Under the pieces are notes generated by a model, which was not told the DNA's origin, made no database searches, and saw only the letters and a program-made list of their open reading frames with translations. Below, piece by piece: positions 1-8,482 of a stretch of DNA of 64,000 nucleotides. The position numbers and the translations under genes are program-made. The stretch comes from an uncultured bacterium (GTDB taxonomy: Bacteria > Edwardsbacteria > AC1 > EtOH8): contig CALMGM010000008.1 of the NCBI GenBank assembly GCA_937863685.1, positions 62,001 to 126,000 on the forward strand, given 5' to 3'. Numbering within the stretch: position 1 is the stretch's first letter; the number at the start of each line of letters is the position of its first letter.

Positions 1-108
1 CTGCCGTTCCAGTTCTTTTTCCAGGGCGGTTCTTTCGGGCGAGCCTTTCAGGTAACCGTAGATCGGTTCATTGTTGGGAATTGAAGTATTAAATACCGCG
101 TTGTTCAT
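1..108 (-). CDS. Partial N-terminus of 1-pyrroline-5-carboxylate dehydrogenase-like aldehyde dehydrogenase (continues beyond window start)
   Basis: Reverse-strand translation MNNAVFNTSIPNNEPIYGYLKGSPERTALEKELERQ resembles the N-terminus of P5C dehydrogenases (NEP...Y.GSPER..L). Confidence 0.6.
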   Translation of the reverse strand, partial: MNNAVFNTSIPNNEPIYGYLKGSPERTALEKELERQ

Positions 109-140
109 TGTTCCCCTTGCTATTGTTGTGATTTGATAAT

Positions 141-176
141 AAAAAAACCCATCCTTTAATAACTTGGAAGGATGGG
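141..176 (-). terminator. Rho-independent terminator
   Basis: CCCATCCTT/AAGGATGGG hairpin followed by T7 on the minus strand. Confidence 0.8.
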
Positions 177-361
177 CGCAAGGGAACCACAATACAGCCC
201 GTTACAATTTACGGGGCGCTTGCATTCCTGACCACCTCTCCTTTCCAAACACGGGAGGCAAGGCCGTTTCCAGCCCCACCCTTGTCCGCCCTTTTCGGGC
301 GGAACCGTCCCGTCATTCATGGCCTTTAAGCTTTAGAAAAACGGGATCGGAGATTCAATTT
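141..361 (-). ncRNA. Unidentified structured RNA or leader upstream of the P5CDH-like gene
   Basis: Perfect minus-strand promoter at 367-395, several stable hairpins (CCGCCC-GAAAA-GGGCGG, GGCUG-GAAA-CGGCC, CCCGU-N8-ACGGG, closing ACGGGA/UCCCGU), intrinsic terminator at 141-176, no convincing coding potential. Confidence 0.6.
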
Positions 362-366
362 ACGCT

Positions 367-395
367 ATTATAACAAAAATCAGATTCTCTGTCAA
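367..395 (-). promoter_or_regulatory. Sigma70-type promoter TTGACA-N17-TATAAT
   Basis: Exact consensus -35 (390-395) and -10 (367-372) with 17-nt spacer on minus strand. Confidence 0.85.
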
Positions 396-398
396 ATT

Positions 399-1172
399 TT
401 ACTGTTTCCGGTTCACCATGGCCGCGGCGGCCTGGTCGGTGGCAGTGATCACCATATCCTCGATATTGACGTGGGGCGGGCGGGAGCAGGACCATACGAC
501 GGCTTCCGCAATATCCCCGGCCTGAAGCGGCCTGGTCCCCTGATACACTTTCTTGGCCTTTTCGGCATCACCCCGGAAACGCACCAGGGAGAACTCCGTC
601 TCCGCCATGCCGGGATCGATGCTGGTGACCCGGATATCGCTGCCGAAGACATCCATCCTCATGGCCTTGTTCAGGGCCCTGACCGCATATTTGGTGGCGT
701 TGTAGACGTTCCCTCCGGGATAGATCTCGTGCCCGGCGATGGATCCGATGTTGACGATGTGCCCGGCATTCCGCTGGATCATGCCCGGGAGCACCGCCCG
801 GGTGACGTAAAGCAGGCCCTTGATGTTGGTATCTATCATCTCCTCCCAGTTCTGGATGATCCCTTCCTGGATCTTCTCCAGCCCTCGGGACAGACCGGCA
901 TTGTTCAGCAGGATGTCGATTTCTGCCCATTCCGCCGGCAGGCCTTCTATGGCTTTCTGGACCGCCTTCTGATCCCTGACATCCAGCGATATGGTGAGAA
1001 CTTCGGACTTGTATTCCTTAGACAGTTTGGCGGACAAAACATCCAAACGTTCCTTGCGCCTGGCCGCCAGAACCAGTTTTGCCCCCAGTTTTGCGAACTC
1101 CACCGCGCTGGCCTGTCCGATACCGCTGGAAGCGCCGGTGATCAGTACGATCTTATTCTTCAAGTTTTGCAT
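399..1172 (-). CDS. SDR family NAD(P)-dependent oxidoreductase
   Basis: TGASSGIGQA, NNAG and YNATKYAV motifs. Confidence 0.93.
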   Translation of the reverse strand: MQNLKNKIVLITGASSGIGQASAVEFAKLGAKLVLAARRKERLDVLSAKLSKEYKSEVLTISLDVRDQKAVQKAIEGLPAEWAEIDILLNNAGLSRGLEKIQEGIIQNWEEMIDTNIKGLLYVTRAVLPGMIQRNAGHIVNIGSIAGHEIYPGGNVYNATKYAVRALNKAMRMDVFGSDIRVTSIDPGMAETEFSLVRFRGDAEKAKKVYQGTRPLQAGDIAEAVVWSCSRPPHVNIEDMVITATDQAAAAMVNRKQ

Positions 1173-1185
1173 TAACCCGCCTTGA

Positions 1186-2490
1186 TTATATTATTTCCTT
1201 TATACGTTTTACTGCTTCCGGTTTTTTCTCGGATATATTAATGCAGTTCACCAGCCGCCGGGCAGTTTCCCGCCCCTTTTGTTCATCGTTGCAGTACACT
1301 TTGACCATGGTCTCCCCGGCTTGGACCTGGTCTCCGATCCTGTGTTCGAAGATGAACCCAACAGCCGGGTCGATAATATCCTCCATCTTAAGCCGGCCGC
1401 AGCCCAAGAACACTCCAGCCAAGCCCACCTCCCGGTTGTCCATGGAAAAGATATATCCTGCTTTCTCAGCTTTGGCTTCTATGACATGCTTGGCCTGGGG
1501 CAGCACTTTCTTGTAATCATCGGCCGCCTTGACATCCCCACCGTGGGCCGCCAACATCTCTTTGAATTTCTCCAGTCCCTGGCCGGTGGAGACTATCTGC
1601 TGAAGGATCCTTTCCCCCGACTCCGTATCATTGGCCCGCTCGCCCATCACCAGCATCTCCGCTCCCAGGGCATAGGTCACTTCCATCAGGTCCTGTGGAC
1701 CGTTGCCCTTAAGACACTCCACGCATTCCTCTATCTCCAGCGCATTGCCCACCGCCCGGCCCAGAGGCTGATTCATGTCGGTGATCAGGGCCTTCATCTT
1801 TTTTCCCATGCCCCGGCCGATGGCGATCATGGTCTTGGTGAGGGCCACGGCGTCCTGGTGCTTCTGCATAAAGGCCCCGCTGCCGGTCTTGACGTCCAAT
1901 ACCAGCCCGTCGGCCCCTTCGGCCAGCTTCTTGGACATGATGGATGCTGCGATCAGCGGGATGCAGTCCACCGTGGCAGTAACGTCGCGCAGAGCGTACA
2001 GCTTCTTGTCGGCCGGGGCCAGGTCCGGGGTCTGCCCCATCATGGCCAGCCCGATCCGGGCCAGGGTGTGCCGGAACTCGTCGTAGGAAAGATCGGTGCG
2101 GAAGCCGGGAATCGATTCCAGCTTGTCCAGCGTCCCGCCGGTGTGGCCCAGGCCCCGGCCAGAGACCATCGGCACCGGCACCCCGGCCGCCGCCACCATG
2201 GGAGCCAGAATGATGGAGACCTTGTCGCCCACCCCGCCGGTGGAGTGCTTGTCCACCTTGATGCCGGGAATATTCGACAGATCGAACACCCGGCCGGAGT
2301 TCATCATGGCCATGGCCAGTTCGGTGGTCTCGGCCGCCGTCATGCCCTTTAGGAAGATGGCCATCAACAGGGCTGAGGTCTGATAATCAGGAATGGCCCC
2401 GGAAGTATAATTGGTTATAAACCATCTTATCTCCTCCGGTGTCAGTTCCCCGCCGTTGCGCTTTTTATAGATTATTTCGTAAGGGGTCAT
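1186..2490 (-). CDS. deoA: Pyrimidine-nucleoside / thymidine phosphorylase
   Basis: KHSTGGVGDKVSIILAPMVAAAGVPVPMVSGRGLGHTGGTLDKLE family signature; full length 434 aa. Confidence 0.93.
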   Translation of the reverse strand: MTPYEIIYKKRNGGELTPEEIRWFITNYTSGAIPDYQTSALLMAIFLKGMTAAETTELAMAMMNSGRVFDLSNIPGIKVDKHSTGGVGDKVSIILAPMVAAAGVPVPMVSGRGLGHTGGTLDKLESIPGFRTDLSYDEFRHTLARIGLAMMGQTPDLAPADKKLYALRDVTATVDCIPLIAASIMSKKLAEGADGLVLDVKTGSGAFMQKHQDAVALTKTMIAIGRGMGKKMKALITDMNQPLGRAVGNALEIEECVECLKGNGPQDLMEVTYALGAEMLVMGERANDTESGERILQQIVSTGQGLEKFKEMLAAHGGDVKAADDYKKVLPQAKHVIEAKAEKAGYIFSMDNREVGLAGVFLGCGRLKMEDIIDPAVGFIFEHRIGDQVQAGETMVKVYCNDEQKGRETARRLVNCINISEKKPEAVKRIKEII

Positions 2491-2532
2491 AAACCTCCGA
2501 TTCTATAATATGGAAAAGGAATATTCAGGAAC

Positions 2533-3135
2533 TTAGAATTTTAAAATAAATGTCACCAGGAAAGGCACCAGTATTGTCAGCACCACCCCGCTGAATACCG
2601 ATATGATGGCATATTCCTTCCCGGTGGATCTGGTGATGATGGGCAGGGTGGTGTCCATGGCGGTGGCCCCGCCCGAGGCGATGGGCGCCAGTTTTCCGAA
2701 ATACTTCAGCAACAGCGGGGCGCCCAGCAAGGTGATGATCTCCCGGGAGATATTGGATATCAGAGCCATCACCCCCAGAGTCTGCCCGCTGATCTGCCCA
2801 ATGAAGATGCTGGAAAGGCTGTAATACCCGAAACCAGCGCCAATGGCCAGCGATTCCCGCAGAGTGATGTCCTTCAGGAATAGCGATACGAAAGCCACCC
2901 CCGTCAGGGTGCCGATGATAATGGTGAGCGGGACCAGGATGATCTTCAACCTGACACTTTTCAGTATCTTCCAGGCTTTTTTATCGGTGCCGATCCCCAT
3001 CCCCACCAGGAACATCAGAAAATAGAGGGCGTAGGCGCTGAGATCGTTCTTCAGCCAGGCTTCGGGAAGCAGGGAATACATTCCGGCCAGGATCCCCAGC
3101 ACAAAAAAGCCTACTATGATCAGCGAATTTTTCAT
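2533..3135 (-). CDS. LysO-family (DUF340) transporter, C-terminal half
   Basis: Multi-TM; G.G.G.YSLSS segment typical of LysO/DUF340. Confidence 0.8.
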   Translation of the reverse strand: MKNSLIIVGFFVLGILAGMYSLLPEAWLKNDLSAYALYFLMFLVGMGIGTDKKAWKILKSVRLKIILVPLTIIIGTLTGVAFVSLFLKDITLRESLAIGAGFGYYSLSSIFIGQISGQTLGVMALISNISREIITLLGAPLLLKYFGKLAPIASGGATAMDTTLPIITRSTGKEYAIISVFSGVVLTILVPFLVTFILKF

Positions 3136-3407
3136 TTATCGGCGGCAAAGAACAACTTGTATGTCAGATACGAGAGCCCGACACTGCCGGCCACCGCGCC
3201 CGCTGCCAACAACAGGGCATTAAAACCCAATGTTCCCAGATTGTCCAGAATGATTTTATTGGCTCCCACCGATATCCCCAGCAGAAAAAGCAACAGGTAT
3301 ATGGCTATATTGATGGAAAGATCAATATATTTTATAAATCTGGTTTTATGACGGATCACATACCCCAGGACGACCCCGGCGGACATGATGGTTAAAACAG
3401 TGAACAT
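3132..3407 (-). CDS. LysO-family transporter, N-terminal half
   Basis: 91-aa TM protein with LLGISVGAN; overlaps the downstream half by 4 bp (ATGA). Confidence 0.7.
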   Translation of the reverse strand: MFTVLTIMSAGVVLGYVIRHKTRFIKYIDLSINIAIYLLLFLLGISVGANKIILDNLGTLGFNALLLAAGAVAGSVGLSYLTYKLFFAADK

Positions 3408-3472
3408 CGGCTCATCTCGTAACTCTTTCAGGTGCCCTTATAATTTATCCCATCTCCAGTTAAAATACAAGT

Positions 3473-3501
3473 AAAAAAAAATGCTCCGGGCTATCCGGAG
3501 C
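3473..3501 (-). terminator. Rho-independent terminator after the response regulator
   Basis: GCTCCGG/CCGGAGC hairpin followed by T-run on minus strand. Confidence 0.7.
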
Positions 3502-3510
3502 TTTCTCTTT

Positions 3511-4149
3511 TTATTCGTGCACCGCTTTGAAGGTGCCCTGGTTCCATCCCAGCAAAGTCGTCCAGGTGTTGGCATCCTCCTGTCCATCGATGGTGCATTT
3601 CTGGATAAAGCCTTCAAAAACCTCTATTCTGCCAGCCCGGCCGTCAATTGACTTCAGATCAACAAAGCCTGACCACACTCCGATGGAGAACATATCTATC
3701 AGGCTGAAGATGGAGATGATGGACAGATCACCCTCGAATTTCTTGGCCTTCTTGGCAAACAACTTGATGGCCTCATTGGAGTATTTCAACCTGATGTTGA
3801 CAGCCTTGAGCAGTTCCTCCTTGTTTACCGGCTTGGTAAGATATTTCTGGGCGCCTATTGAGTATCCATAGATCCGGTTATCATGGCCTGTCTTGGCCGT
3901 TAAAAATATGAACGGGATCGCCCGAAGGTTGGGATCTTCCTGTAAATGACGGCAAAACTCGTAGCCATCCATATTGGGCATCATTATATCCGAAACTACC
4001 AGGTCTGGTTTCTCATTTTTAGCCCTTTCCAGCCCCTCCCGGCCGTCGTTGGCAATAATGACTTCATAACCCTCTTTTTTCAATTCATAAGCCAATATTC
4101 TGGTTATATTTGGCTCATCATCCACAATCAGCAATTTATAAGCTCTCAT
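3511..4149 (-). CDS. CheY-like response regulator with C-terminal DUF4388 (PATAN)-like domain
   Basis: LLIVDDEPNITRIL, DIMMPNMDG, KPVNKEEL; C-terminal FEGDLSIISIFSLIDMFS...GRIEVFEG; start taken at MRAYKLL. Confidence 0.85.
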   Translation of the reverse strand: MRAYKLLIVDDEPNITRILAYELKKEGYEVIIANDGREGLERAKNEKPDLVVSDIMMPNMDGYEFCRHLQEDPNLRAIPFIFLTAKTGHDNRIYGYSIGAQKYLTKPVNKEELLKAVNIRLKYSNEAIKLFAKKAKKFEGDLSIISIFSLIDMFSIGVWSGFVDLKSIDGRAGRIEVFEGFIQKCTIDGQEDANTWTTLLGWNQGTFKAVHE

Positions 4150-4342
4150 AAAGATAAATATAATATAAAACGGTTTAAATGTCAATAATTTATATCATAA
4201 ATAAGTAAATTTATGAATTTTAGACAAATTAATATAAATATGTAACATTTAAGTAGATTCATCGTATTTTTATTGAAAATCAATAAATTTATATATAAAA
4301 TAAACTTTGTTAAAATAATTATTAATTATTTTAATTTAGTGC

Positions 4343-4371
4343 TTGACATTATTAATATTTTTTGTTATAAT
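4343..4371 (+). promoter_or_regulatory. Sigma70-type promoter TTGACA-N17-TATAAT
   Basis: Exact consensus boxes with 17-nt spacer, 54 nt upstream of the 4426 start codon. Confidence 0.85.
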
Positions 4372-4425
4372 ACCAACAATCAGACAGTAACACGATATAA
4401 AATTTTTATAATAAGGAGAACGAAA

Positions 4426-4629
4426 ATGAACCGCATCAACGCAATCATGGTCTATACCGTGATCATACTCTGGACTGGAATTGTGCTGCTGCATGGCATT
4501 TCGGGAATCAGATTGAACGCCAGACCAAACGGGAAAGAATCTGAAAGCAGGATCGTGACAACCAAACATGTCTCCCCTGCCCCGTGGCTTGATCATCGAT
4601 CCAATTCATTGACCCCGCTTTACTATTGA
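4426..4629 (+). CDS. Small single-TM hypothetical protein (67 aa)
   Basis: AAGGAGA RBS before ATG; MNRINAIMVYTVIILWTGIVLLHG; downstream of consensus promoter. Confidence 0.65.
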   Translation: MNRINAIMVYTVIILWTGIVLLHGISGIRLNARPNGKESESRIVTTKHVSPAPWLDHRSNSLTPLYY

Positions 4630-4651
4630 TAAACCGACAGGAGAATTGATC

Positions 4652-5881
4652 ATGAACAACCGAATCACTTCGGCCTTTGCGACCCTGGCCGTCTATCTCA
4701 TTATTGCGTCCTTGGGTTTGGTTTGGGCCCAAAAACCTGCAATGAACTTCAAACAAGGATCAAGCGCCATGAATATCCCATTCATCCCGGCCAGCAACCT
4801 CATCTGCCTTAAGGTAAGCGTCAACGGCACCGAACCCGGTATATTCGTGCTGGACACCGGCGCCGGATATAATGTGATCGACTCGGCCTTTGCAGCTAAA
4901 ATCGGCTTAGATCTTTCTCAGCGTAAAGTTTCTCCCAAAACCGGAATGGGCTTCAGCCAGCTTGCCAGCCTCACTCTTTCCCTACCCGGATTGGAGGCAA
5001 AAGACCAGTTGGCCCGGGCTATTCCGGTCGCCCAGCTGGGGGCCTTTATCGGCGTTCCCATGGCCGGCATTCTGGGGTACGATTTTTTTAAGCAGATGGT
5101 ATTCCGGGTGGATTACAGCAAAGCGGTCATAAGTTTTTATGCTCCCGGGCATTTTAAATATCAAGGGAAGGGCGCCCGGGTTCCTTTTGAGATTGTTGCC
5201 CCCCAAAACTGGCCCCTGGCCACCATCCACATAACGCCGGAAAAAGGCCAGCCTTTCGATGCCAAGGTTCTTATCGACGCCGGAGCCATCGCCCCCTTCT
5301 CCCTCAACGTCCCGGGCCTGTGCAATGCCACCATACCCAACACCGTCACCATGGGCATTACCGGCGCCGGCAGCGGGGGCTGCCACGGCCGGCTCAAAGC
5401 CGTATCCTTTGGGGGCCTTACCCTGAAGGACCCGCTGGCTGTCATGCCCACCGCTGATGCCGGACAGACCTCGGACCCCATTGCCGCAATGGTCGGGCAG
5501 GTCAGCCTCGGTAACATCGGCGGCGAATTGCTGCGCCGTTTCAACGTGGTCTTCGATTATCCCAATAAGGAGATGATACTGGAGCCGGGACCAGAATTCA
5601 AAAAACCCATGGAGCACGACATGTGCGGGGTCTTCATCATAGAGAAGTTGGAGCCGGTGCGCGGCTTCTGGGTAATGGCCGTCACCCCGGGCTCTCCGGC
5701 CGAAGCCGCCGGTATCAAGCAGGGTGACCTTATCACCGGAATCGGCGGGAAAGCCCCGGACCGGATCACCCTTACCCAGGCCCGGGACCTGCTGCGCCGC
5801 CACGGCAAGAAGGTCGCCCTCTCCATCATGCGTGACGGACAGCAGATGGAAATGAATGTCAGATTAAAAAGAATGATATAA
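4652..5881 (+). CDS. Secreted retropepsin-like aspartyl protease with C-terminal PDZ domain
   Basis: Signal peptide; FVLDTGAGYNVID and VLIDAGAIAPFS; PDZ region PGSPAEAAGIKQGDLITGIGG. Confidence 0.85.
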   Translation: MNNRITSAFATLAVYLIIASLGLVWAQKPAMNFKQGSSAMNIPFIPASNLICLKVSVNGTEPGIFVLDTGAGYNVIDSAFAAKIGLDLSQRKVSPKTGMGFSQLASLTLSLPGLEAKDQLARAIPVAQLGAFIGVPMAGILGYDFFKQMVFRVDYSKAVISFYAPGHFKYQGKGARVPFEIVAPQNWPLATIHITPEKGQPFDAKVLIDAGAIAPFSLNVPGLCNATIPNTVTMGITGAGSGGCHGRLKAVSFGGLTLKDPLAVMPTADAGQTSDPIAAMVGQVSLGNIGGELLRRFNVVFDYPNKEMILEPGPEFKKPMEHDMCGVFIIEKLEPVRGFWVMAVTPGSPAEAAGIKQGDLITGIGGKAPDRITLTQARDLLRRHGKKVALSIMRDGQQMEMNVRLKRMI

Positions 5882-5903
5882 CCCTCATATAAGGATATTT
5901 CAA

Positions 5904-6275
5904 ATGATCAAACAGATACCCAACGCCTGCCCGTCCTGCGGCGGAAACCTTTACGTATCGGAATTCAAATGTCCGGACTGCGATACCGCCGTCAGGGGCG
6001 AGTTCCACCTCTCCCCCCTGGGAAACCTGAGCGAGGAACATTTTGATTTCATCCGGACCTTCGTGCTGTCGCGGGGCAACATCAAGGAGGTGGAGAGCCG
6101 GATGGGCATCTCCTACCCCACGGTCAGGAACAAGCTGGACGAAGTGATCCGGGCCCTCTCGGAACAGCAGGCCAATAAAATGACCTCCGCCGAGGTACTG
6201 GATGCGCTGGAGTCCGGGAAAATAACCGCCTCCCAGGCGGCTGAAATGCTTAAAAACAACCAACAAGGAGAATAA
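5904..6275 (+). CDS. DUF2089 family protein (zinc ribbon + HTH + SHOCT-like tail)
   Basis: CPSCGGNLYVSEFKCPDCDT; VESRMGISYPTVRNKLDEVI; tail VLDALESGKITASQAAEML. Confidence 0.88.
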   Translation: MIKQIPNACPSCGGNLYVSEFKCPDCDTAVRGEFHLSPLGNLSEEHFDFIRTFVLSRGNIKEVESRMGISYPTVRNKLDEVIRALSEQQANKMTSAEVLDALESGKITASQAAEMLKNNQQGE

Positions 6276-6276
6276 A

Positions 6277-7482
6277 ATGTCACAGGAAACCGTAAAGATA
6301 CTTAAGATGCTGGAGGACGGCAAGATCAGTTCCCAGGAAGCGAACTCTTTGCTTTCCGCCCTGGGCGGCAGCCGGCATCGCCATGCCTTCAAGGACCTCA
6401 ACATTGACCACCGCCAGTTAAAAGAGGAAATGGATATCCTGCGCGACAACATCCACCATATCAATCCCGGCAGGATAGTGGCCGAGGCCATGGCCGGGGT
6501 CAAGGAAGGACTGCAGGGTTTAAAGGGCCTGAAAGGGTTGAAGGACATCCATATCGAAATGGATGACCTGCGCGGCTCGGAGAAGGCCGAGGAGGAAAAA
6601 GAGATCACCGTCCCGGCCCAGGGAGTCTCCATCCTTTCGGTATCCCAGCCCCGCAGCGATTTCGAGATCACCGGGACCGACGGGGACCAGATCAGCATCC
6701 GGGCCGACATCCAGGTCTGGGCCGAGGAGCAGGACGAAGCCGAAGAAAAACTGAAGTCTTTGGACATCACCACCGAGAACGATTCGGGCATCCTGCGCAT
6801 AAAGGTGGACGGCCCCCCCTGGACCAAAAAACGTCGGACCAAGGTCGACTTCACCATACAGATGCCCCGTCATATCATTGCCGATATATCATCGGCCAGC
6901 GGCGAGATATCGGTCAGTAGCCTGCATAATGGGACCAAGCTCAACACCGCCTCCGGCGAAATCGAAATATCAGGCTGTCAAGGGGAGAACAACCTTTCCT
7001 CGGCCTCCGGGGATATCGCGGTTGCCGGATGCAGCCAGACAACCCTGAAGATAAACACCGCCAGTGGGGACATCGAGGTCAGCGACTGCTCGGGAGACCT
7101 GGCCTTTCAGACGGTCAGCGGTGATGCCAGCGCATCCCTGTCGGGCAATGTCCAGGGGCAGACGGTCAGCGGGGATATCGATCTAAGGACCGATGAACCC
7201 GGCACCATCAAGATCAGCAGCACCAGCGGAGACATACAATTCAGCGGCCCCGTGAATGAAGGCAATAATTCGGTCATAGCCACGGTCTCCGGCGATGTAT
7301 CCGTTGCACTGGAGGACGGCTCATCGCTGATGCTTGAGGCCGGCACCGTTAGCGGCGACATAGAATGCGGCCTGGAGCTGACTGAGTCCCGTAAGAGCAG
7401 CCGCAGCCTGTCCGGCAAGCTGGGCGACGGCCAGGGCAGCTTGAAGGTAAAGACCGTCAGCGGCGACATAGAGATAAATTAA
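6277..7482 (+). CDS. DUF4097 family beta-strand-repeat protein with N-terminal SHOCT-like motif
   Basis: Many SGDI / SGEI repeats typical of DUF4097; N-terminus ILKMLEDGKISSQEANSLLSAL. Confidence 0.85.
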   Translation: MSQETVKILKMLEDGKISSQEANSLLSALGGSRHRHAFKDLNIDHRQLKEEMDILRDNIHHINPGRIVAEAMAGVKEGLQGLKGLKGLKDIHIEMDDLRGSEKAEEEKEITVPAQGVSILSVSQPRSDFEITGTDGDQISIRADIQVWAEEQDEAEEKLKSLDITTENDSGILRIKVDGPPWTKKRRTKVDFTIQMPRHIIADISSASGEISVSSLHNGTKLNTASGEIEISGCQGENNLSSASGDIAVAGCSQTTLKINTASGDIEVSDCSGDLAFQTVSGDASASLSGNVQGQTVSGDIDLRTDEPGTIKISSTSGDIQFSGPVNEGNNSVIATVSGDVSVALEDGSSLMLEAGTVSGDIECGLELTESRKSSRSLSGKLGDGQGSLKVKTVSGDIEIN

Positions 7483-7504
7483 CATTCACGAAAAGGATAT
7501 ACAA

Positions 7505-7675
7505 ATGGAAAAGACTGCCAAACGCATTTTCTGGGGATTGTTCTGGGTGGCCGCCGGGGCCGTCATCCTCCTCTCCAACCACGGGATCATCGCCTATCGG
7601 ATATCCTTTGCCAGGGACTGGCCGGTGGTATTCATATTGATCGGCCTGACAGACCTGATAGAATCGTTAACCTAA
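7505..7675 (+). CDS. Small LiaI/LiaF-like TM protein (56 aa)
   Basis: MEKTAKRIFWGLFWVAAGAVILLSNHGIIAYRISFARDWPVVFILIGLTDLIESLT; similar to the N-terminus of the next gene; not in the ORF track because <60 aa. Confidence 0.7.
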   Translation: MEKTAKRIFWGLFWVAAGAVILLSNHGIIAYRISFARDWPVVFILIGLTDLIESLT

Positions 7676-7698
7676 ACCAATAGAAGCAAGGAGAAAAT

Positions 7699-8016
7699 AT
7701 GTTCTGTTTTTACGAAAACCGTTCCCGCAAATTATTATGGGGACTATTCTGGCTGGCACTGGGAGCCTTCCTGCTGCTCTCCAACTACGGGGTGATCGGC
7801 TACCAGTTCTCTTTCAGCCGGGATTGGCCCATACTGCTGATCGCCTGGGGCATCATGAAGATATTCGATACCCTGATCTGGCGCCGGGAGAAAAAGGACA
7901 AGATCACCGTCCTGCATGACGAAGGCGATAGCCAGTCCCGGGCCCAGATACTGAAGGCGGTCGAGGACGGCAAGATGAGCGCCGAGGAGGCCGCCCGAAG
8001 GCTCAAGAACCTGTAA
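7699..8016 (+). CDS. LiaI/LiaF-like TM protein with C-terminal SHOCT-like motif
   Basis: LLWGLFWLALGAFLLLSNYGVIGY...FSRDWPILLIAWGIMKI; tail ILKAVEDGKMSAEEAARRLKNL. Confidence 0.8.
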   Translation: MFCFYENRSRKLLWGLFWLALGAFLLLSNYGVIGYQFSFSRDWPILLIAWGIMKIFDTLIWRREKKDKITVLHDEGDSQSRAQILKAVEDGKMSAEEAARRLKNL

Positions 8017-8065
8017 TCGTAAGGACACGGCATGCCGTGTCCCGACAGTATAAGGAGGAAAGAAC

Positions 8066-8467
8066 ATGTCAGAGGAAAGACTGCGGATCCTCAAGATGGT
8101 CGAGGATAAGAAGATCACCGCCGAGGAGGCGGCCAAACTGCTGTCCGCCATGGACTCCCCCGCCTCGCAGGGCAAGGCCCACTGGCTAAAGGTCCGGGTG
8201 TTCGACAAGGACTCGGACAAACCCAAGGTGCGGGTGACCGTACCGCTGAGCATATTAAAGATCGCCGGCAAGCTGGGGGGGAAATTCCAGGTGATGATGC
8301 CGGATGAGGCCAGGGCCCAAATGGAGGCCAAGGGCATTAAACTGGATGCCGAAAGCCTGGAGAACATCGAGCAGTTGTTCGACGAGCTGGCGGTCAACGG
8401 GCGGTATCAGTTGGTCAACGTGGAGGACGACGAGGACGGCCAAAGGGTCGAGGTGTACATAGACTGA
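8066..8467 (+). CDS. SHOCT-like domain protein
   Basis: N-terminus ILKMVEDKKITAEEAAKLLSAM. Confidence 0.75.
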   Translation: MSEERLRILKMVEDKKITAEEAAKLLSAMDSPASQGKAHWLKVRVFDKDSDKPKVRVTVPLSILKIAGKLGGKFQVMMPDEARAQMEAKGIKLDAESLENIEQLFDELAVNGRYQLVNVEDDEDGQRVEVYID

Positions 8468-8482
8468 TCCGGGCCTGAAACT

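Noticed and set aside
141-361. SRP RNA based on GGTCAGG...AAGCGCC similarity
   Set aside because: Missing the conserved CCGGAAGG apical loop and AGCAG; resemblance is too short
164-373. 69-aa plus-strand ORF at the left edge
   Set aside because: Lies antisense to the structured RNA; stem-loops explain the sequence better than coding
471-1175. Long plus-strand ORF (234 aa) opposite the SDR gene
   Set aside because: Antisense shadow of a well-supported gene; low-complexity translation and no recognisable domain
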